A stretch of DNA of 64,000 nt, from NCBI GenBank assembly GCA_033782935.1, contig JAWQEG010000629.1:124001-188000 (forward strand), written 5' to 3'. Each line of letters starts with the position of its first letter. Positions within the stretch are counted from its first letter, which is position 1. Of the stretch, positions 40,201 to 45,957 are shown in pieces. Origin of the DNA: Petrolisthes cinctipes. Its lineage: Eukaryota; Arthropoda; Malacostraca; Decapoda; Porcellanidae. The notes below the pieces were generated by a model. The model had not been told where the DNA came from. It saw only the letters and a program-made list of their open reading frames with translations, and did not search any database. The position numbers and the translations under genes were made by a program.

Positions 40201-42470
40201 CTCGTCATACGGGCAAGGTGGAAAATGCTCAACTCCTTCCAATACCAAGTTCCTTAAAAGACTTGTAGGATATACCAAGGGTTGTTGTTGTTGATGTTCT
40301 CCCGGGGCAGAATGGCCTCCTGCCCCACAGACCCCTGGTATGCTCTGGTCGCAGTGAAAAAACAAATTAAAATAAAGGAGGGGCTGGGATAGGGTAGAAA
40401 CCATAATCAAGTGGCAGGCAGCAGTCACTAATTACCATAAAGGGTCGAGCATCTTTCCCATGGGCTGTACTGCGAATTCCTGTGTCCAACTGTACTGTAC
40501 AGTCGGCGTCAAAATTGGTGTCTCCTCAATTAGCGTTTCTTGAAAGATAACATAAACGATATAATCATGGAACCAACACATTCACCAACACAGAATTACA
40601 ATATCCAGGGGAAATATTTGGTAAACTACTCTGGGTTTTCATTTTAGGAGCCTGTGAAGCTTATATTTCCATACTGTAGCCTACTTCATGACTTGGCAGA
40701 TGTGGTGACACGACTTTTGCCACCGACTGTATATGTCTCTGCAGAATGGATAATATAAATATATAATGTAATGAGTAGCATTGATGGTTCATGGCTGGAT
40801 AGGAATGTACTGTCCAGTAACGAGTTATAATATGTATCCAGGTGTGCTGCTTCCATATTAGCTAGATGATGGTGAAGTATTAAATAAGCTCCAGAAAGCA
40901 TATAATATTATGTATGAGATAGGATAAGAGTGTACAGTCACGAACAATAATTATCAAGTTATGCTGTTTCCAATAGTCTGATGATGATGATGCTGAATGT
41001 AGTCAGAAAATTAGAGATAAAACAGTCCTTCAAATATTGCCACGACACACACACACACCTTAACGTTAATGTAAAATTAGCTTAGCTTCTCGTGGTATGG
41101 TCAGGAGAAATCAGAAGCCTCCAATGTTTCTTATATACAATCACAGGGACCTTCAAGTGCACACACACACACACCTTTAATATAGAAGTAGCTTATCAAT
41201 TCCTGATATGGTCAGGAGAAATTAGATGCCTCCAATTTTTCATATACACAATCACAGGGTCCAAAAAAAAAAAAGGTAAATTTACAGAAGTACTGTATTC
41301 ACTATATTGTATATTTTAGTAATATTACCCACTATTTTGGACCATTCTAAAACACTTTTCATCTATAGTGTTTCTCTCGGAGATATCCCGTTTTCGAGAT
41401 ATGCCCAGTTTTACAAACATAATTTGGAAATTAGTCTGACCTAACCTGACCTGACCTAACCTAAAAAAAAAAAAAAAAAAAAAAAGACCACAGCCAACTA
41501 CCGGGATATAACCTGTGTAAACTATCATAAAGTGACCAGGGCTAATAATTCCCAGGACCTAGCCGGATGTGGTAACTTTGCGCGGCCTTAGCCAAGAACA
41601 CAGTACTTCTGTAATAAAAAAAAAAAAAACACCAACCCATATATTTACATGCAAATCAGCGGCAGTGAATTTGGACTCTTACCTATACGTGGACATTGTG
41701 TTTTGATAATCTGTATGTCATCTAAGGTCATGACCCCATCACCACCATCCTTCCTGCCTTGTATTGCTTCCCATTTCACCTGGACATGTTTATTGCCATG
41801 TGTGGGTAATGGAATGTTTGCCTCCAGCCATGACGACATGTGGTTTGCTGTAGTAGTAAAAAAAAAAAAAAAAATAGATAAACATTATTTTGTATTAAAT
41901 TAAATGTTCACTTGTGGCCATTGTAGGTTATTAACAATTTTTCTGTTAATTATTTTTTTTAAGTTTAGACAATCCATCGATAATTCCAAATCGGTCAGAA
42001 TGAAATGAAATAAAAAATCATGTTTCCCTAATAACTTGTATAATTATAGAATTTCATATTATTTTTGTGTGTACCTTATAATAACTGATTATAATAAATA
42101 GTTAATCTTTTGCAATTATTGTTATGATGAGAAAAATAATTAGGCGAAAATGTCGAAAGTCCTATTGAGTATAAAAATGGCGGGAAATAATGGCGGGGAA
42201 ATTAATAATGGCGAGAAGGTGGAAATCCATGTAAAATACGACAAAAACGAGAATTACCCCTCCTCCCCACTGCTCTCTCACACAACACACACTCTCTCTC
42301 TCTCTAGGCTAGTGTTTTCTGTCCACTCTCTCTCTCTCTCTCTCTCTCTCCTTACTGTTTTCTGCTCAAACTCTCCCACTCACTCTCTCTCTCTCCTTAC
42401 TGTTTTCTGCCCAAACTCTCTCTCTCTCTCTCCATTTACTGTTTTCTGCCCACGCCTACCCCATCCCCCC

Positions 42471-42501
<31 letters not shown>

Positions 42502-42518
42502 CACTTATATTGTTTCTG

Positions 42519-42554
<36 letters not shown>

Positions 42555-44236
42555 TACTTACTATTCTCTGCCCACACCTTCTTGCTAAACCACTCCAGGC
42601 CGTGTCTGAGATAAAGAATAAGTGAGTCCTTGAGTGAGCCTCCTTTGTGTTGATACCAAAAAGTCAGACATTGAGGAGTATTACGTGTGCTTCGATGGTT
42701 TTCTATCTGATACTCTGGGCTTATCACACGTCCCACAACACCATCACCACCTTCACGTAGGGCGGCAGCTAGGTACTTTCCTGAAGGTAAAGAACAGTAA
42801 AAAAAGAAGGATTAAATTTAGGGCCTGCCAGTTAGGGTATTACGTACAGTGATGGTAAATTTGAAACAACAATTAAATTCCTATTCCAACAAAAATAACA
42901 ACTAACCTATTATTATTTCTGTTAATCTGTTCCTGTTTCCTGACATATGAGGGATTAAATTATGGGCCGGCCAGCCAGGGTATATATATTACTTACAGTA
43001 TTTCTAAATTTGAAACTACAATTAAATTCCTATTCCAAACAACAAATACACTATTATTTTTTTTTAATCTGGTCCTGTTTCCTGGCATACGTAATTAATT
43101 TGAAGGAATCAATTAAGGCATTTCAGTGTACCAGAAGTGTATTAATTTCCCCATCATGGGAGTGGCTTCATGTATGGTTAGGTTAGCATCTTTGGTTATA
43201 TTTATGAGATTATATTTGTGAGGCGTATAATGGAAGCAAGCTGTAAATTATCTTCGTCAATATGATCTAAATTTTTTTTTGGTAATAATGAAGCCAAGTT
43301 TTATTTCTATGAGTCAGCAGGTTTCACATCTACGAGACTACGACTTTCATAATAAGTAAAAGATAAATAAATATCTAAATAATATATAAGAATAGATAAA
43401 TAATAAATAAATAAATAAATAAATAATATATATAAATAAATAGATAAATAATGATAATAATATATATATATAAAATAAAGAAAAATGACTATATTCAGTA
43501 TACCGTATTTTGTGTTGTATGAATGGTCATGTGGAGGGTTAGGGAAGTCAGCATTAATATCCTCTCCTGAAGTCAGCACCCAATTGCCTATACCTTCCTC
43601 CAGAGTCAGACCACATAGTGACTCTTCCAGACCACACACAACTGTACAATGCATACATATATATTAGTTAAACCTCTCTCTGTTTCTCTCTCTCTCTCTC
43701 TCTCTGGCAACAACATAAGATTAGTCTGGCCCTGGACAAACATGCGCTTTGGTGGTCGCCACACAAGGACGACACGAGTGGTCCTTACTTGGCTGATAAC
43801 GGCGATTTGTGGTTTAACTGAGGGACGTGGCAGAGTGGCCCGTGCAAGACCAAGAGATATACCTCTTGGCCTTGGGCCCGTGTGTACGGCTGGCGGCGGC
43901 ACGGTAACGACAGGCCCAATGGCGGCCATAGAGGTGGGAAAATTTGCAGGCCACCGAGCGACCACATCACGTGGCGGGGATCAGTGTCTCCTCGCCACAA
44001 ATGCCGATACACTCGCTCGTGTTGGTTTCAAAACAATGGAAACCTATGGGAAGCCACATCCCCGCTACTGTGTACGTGTGGTCCTGGAGTGGCCACCACA
44101 AAGCGCCCATGTGTCACGGGCCTAAACCTCCCTCACTCTTTCATATTAGTTATTAATTAAACCTCACTCTCTCTCTAATAAAATACATAAAATTAGTTAA
44201 ACCACTCCTTCTCTCTCTCTCATAAGATTAGCTTAA

Positions 44237-44297
<61 letters not shown>

Positions 44298-44542
44298 GAA
44301 TTAAAAGACATACAAAGCCAATTAAACATATCTCGCTCACTCTGTGCTAGTCCTGTAAGTTACGCACACACACACACACACACATTACTACTACTACTAC
44401 TATTACTATAATGAATACCAACATGCGTAATCTGGTTGAATAATGTCACTGCAGGAACCATAGTGAAGTAGAATGTCATCAACACCAACCACACTTCCTT
44501 CACTACCCTTCACTCCCTCAAACACTATCTGGAATTTAGGAA

Positions 44543-44582
<40 letters not shown>

Positions 44583-45925
44583 GGGTAAAGAAAATAGTCA
44601 GTAGTTATTATTATTATTATTATTATTCGGGTAAAGAAAATAGTCAGTAGTTATTATTATTATTATTATTATTATTATTTAGCAGAGTACAGGAAACATT
44701 CAGTGATTATTATTATTATCACTTCTACCAAATGCTACCAAAACAAACCGAATAGGAGAAGTCATGTGGTAGTGGGATGACCATACGTTGCCACAACACA
44801 CACGTGGAGCCTGACTGACGCCACAACACTATTCTATTCTCTAGTCCTTCACTCGGTCTGGGGAGGATGGAAAGTAATAAGGTACAGTGCCCTCCGTCCG
44901 TATTCAAGAACATCCGTGGTGTATACGATGGTGTGGTACTGTACTATGGCTCTGTGGCTGTTGTTTGTCTATGGAATCATCGTACCGGTACCACACCATT
45001 CCAGATCCACTTGTCATTGCGAACGAACCAGTTGAAAGAGTACATGCATGAATACAAATATTACACCACGAATTTTCTTAATTACGGCCCACAGTCACGA
45101 GCACTAATAAATATTCAGGTGTACTTCCAATATCTATATAGTACATAAATGCACAATAAATAAGATTCCATTGTACAGTCACGAGCACTAATTAGTATTC
45201 AGGTGTGCTTGGAATACCTATAGCCTAGAGATAGTGAATAAATACACAATAATATCTCCATTGTACAGTCACGAGCACTGATATGTATTCAGGTGTGCTT
45301 CGAATACCTATAGAGACAGTAAATAAATGCACAATAAGATCTCCATTAGAATTTGTTCGTTGGTGAATTGAACTGTTCAAAGCTTCAACCAAAGCTGTAT
45401 ACTTAGTGCTCGTGACTGTACATATATACACACATACAATTCCTAAAACAAGAAATAAACATGAGTTTGTGTTGTTTGGGAGGAATCAGTCGCCATTTTT
45501 CGTTTTTTTTCTTTTTCTGTGAGGTAATAATTAAGGCCTTACTAAGCATGATAGTAATGAATTATAACTAAATTTTACTGTAAACTCAAATAACAAATAT
45601 CTTGGAATAATAATAACTACATGTACACACACTCAGTTGTCTGAAGTTTGCGAAATGTAACTGCTCCTTCATATCAACTATATATATTTTTTACGTGCAT
45701 TTTCGCCCGGGTAGAACAATGCTAATATCAATAATCAGTCTAAATATGAAACTGACCTGAGGATGATTGATATTGCTTCGCCCTCAACTTTATCCGTGTA
45801 GGAGTAGAAGGACAGACAGCGAGTGGAGGTTGAGGAAGGCAGGAGGGGAGATTCTAATCCTGCTCTCTCTCCTTCCGTCAGTCTCTCCCCTTGTAATGCA
45901 ATGTACCACGACCCTACAAAAAAAA

Positions 45926-45957
<32 letters not shown>

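Noticed and set aside
43649..44125. 158-residue plus-strand ORF
   Set aside because: Coincides with the GC-rich inverted-end element and shows no domain.
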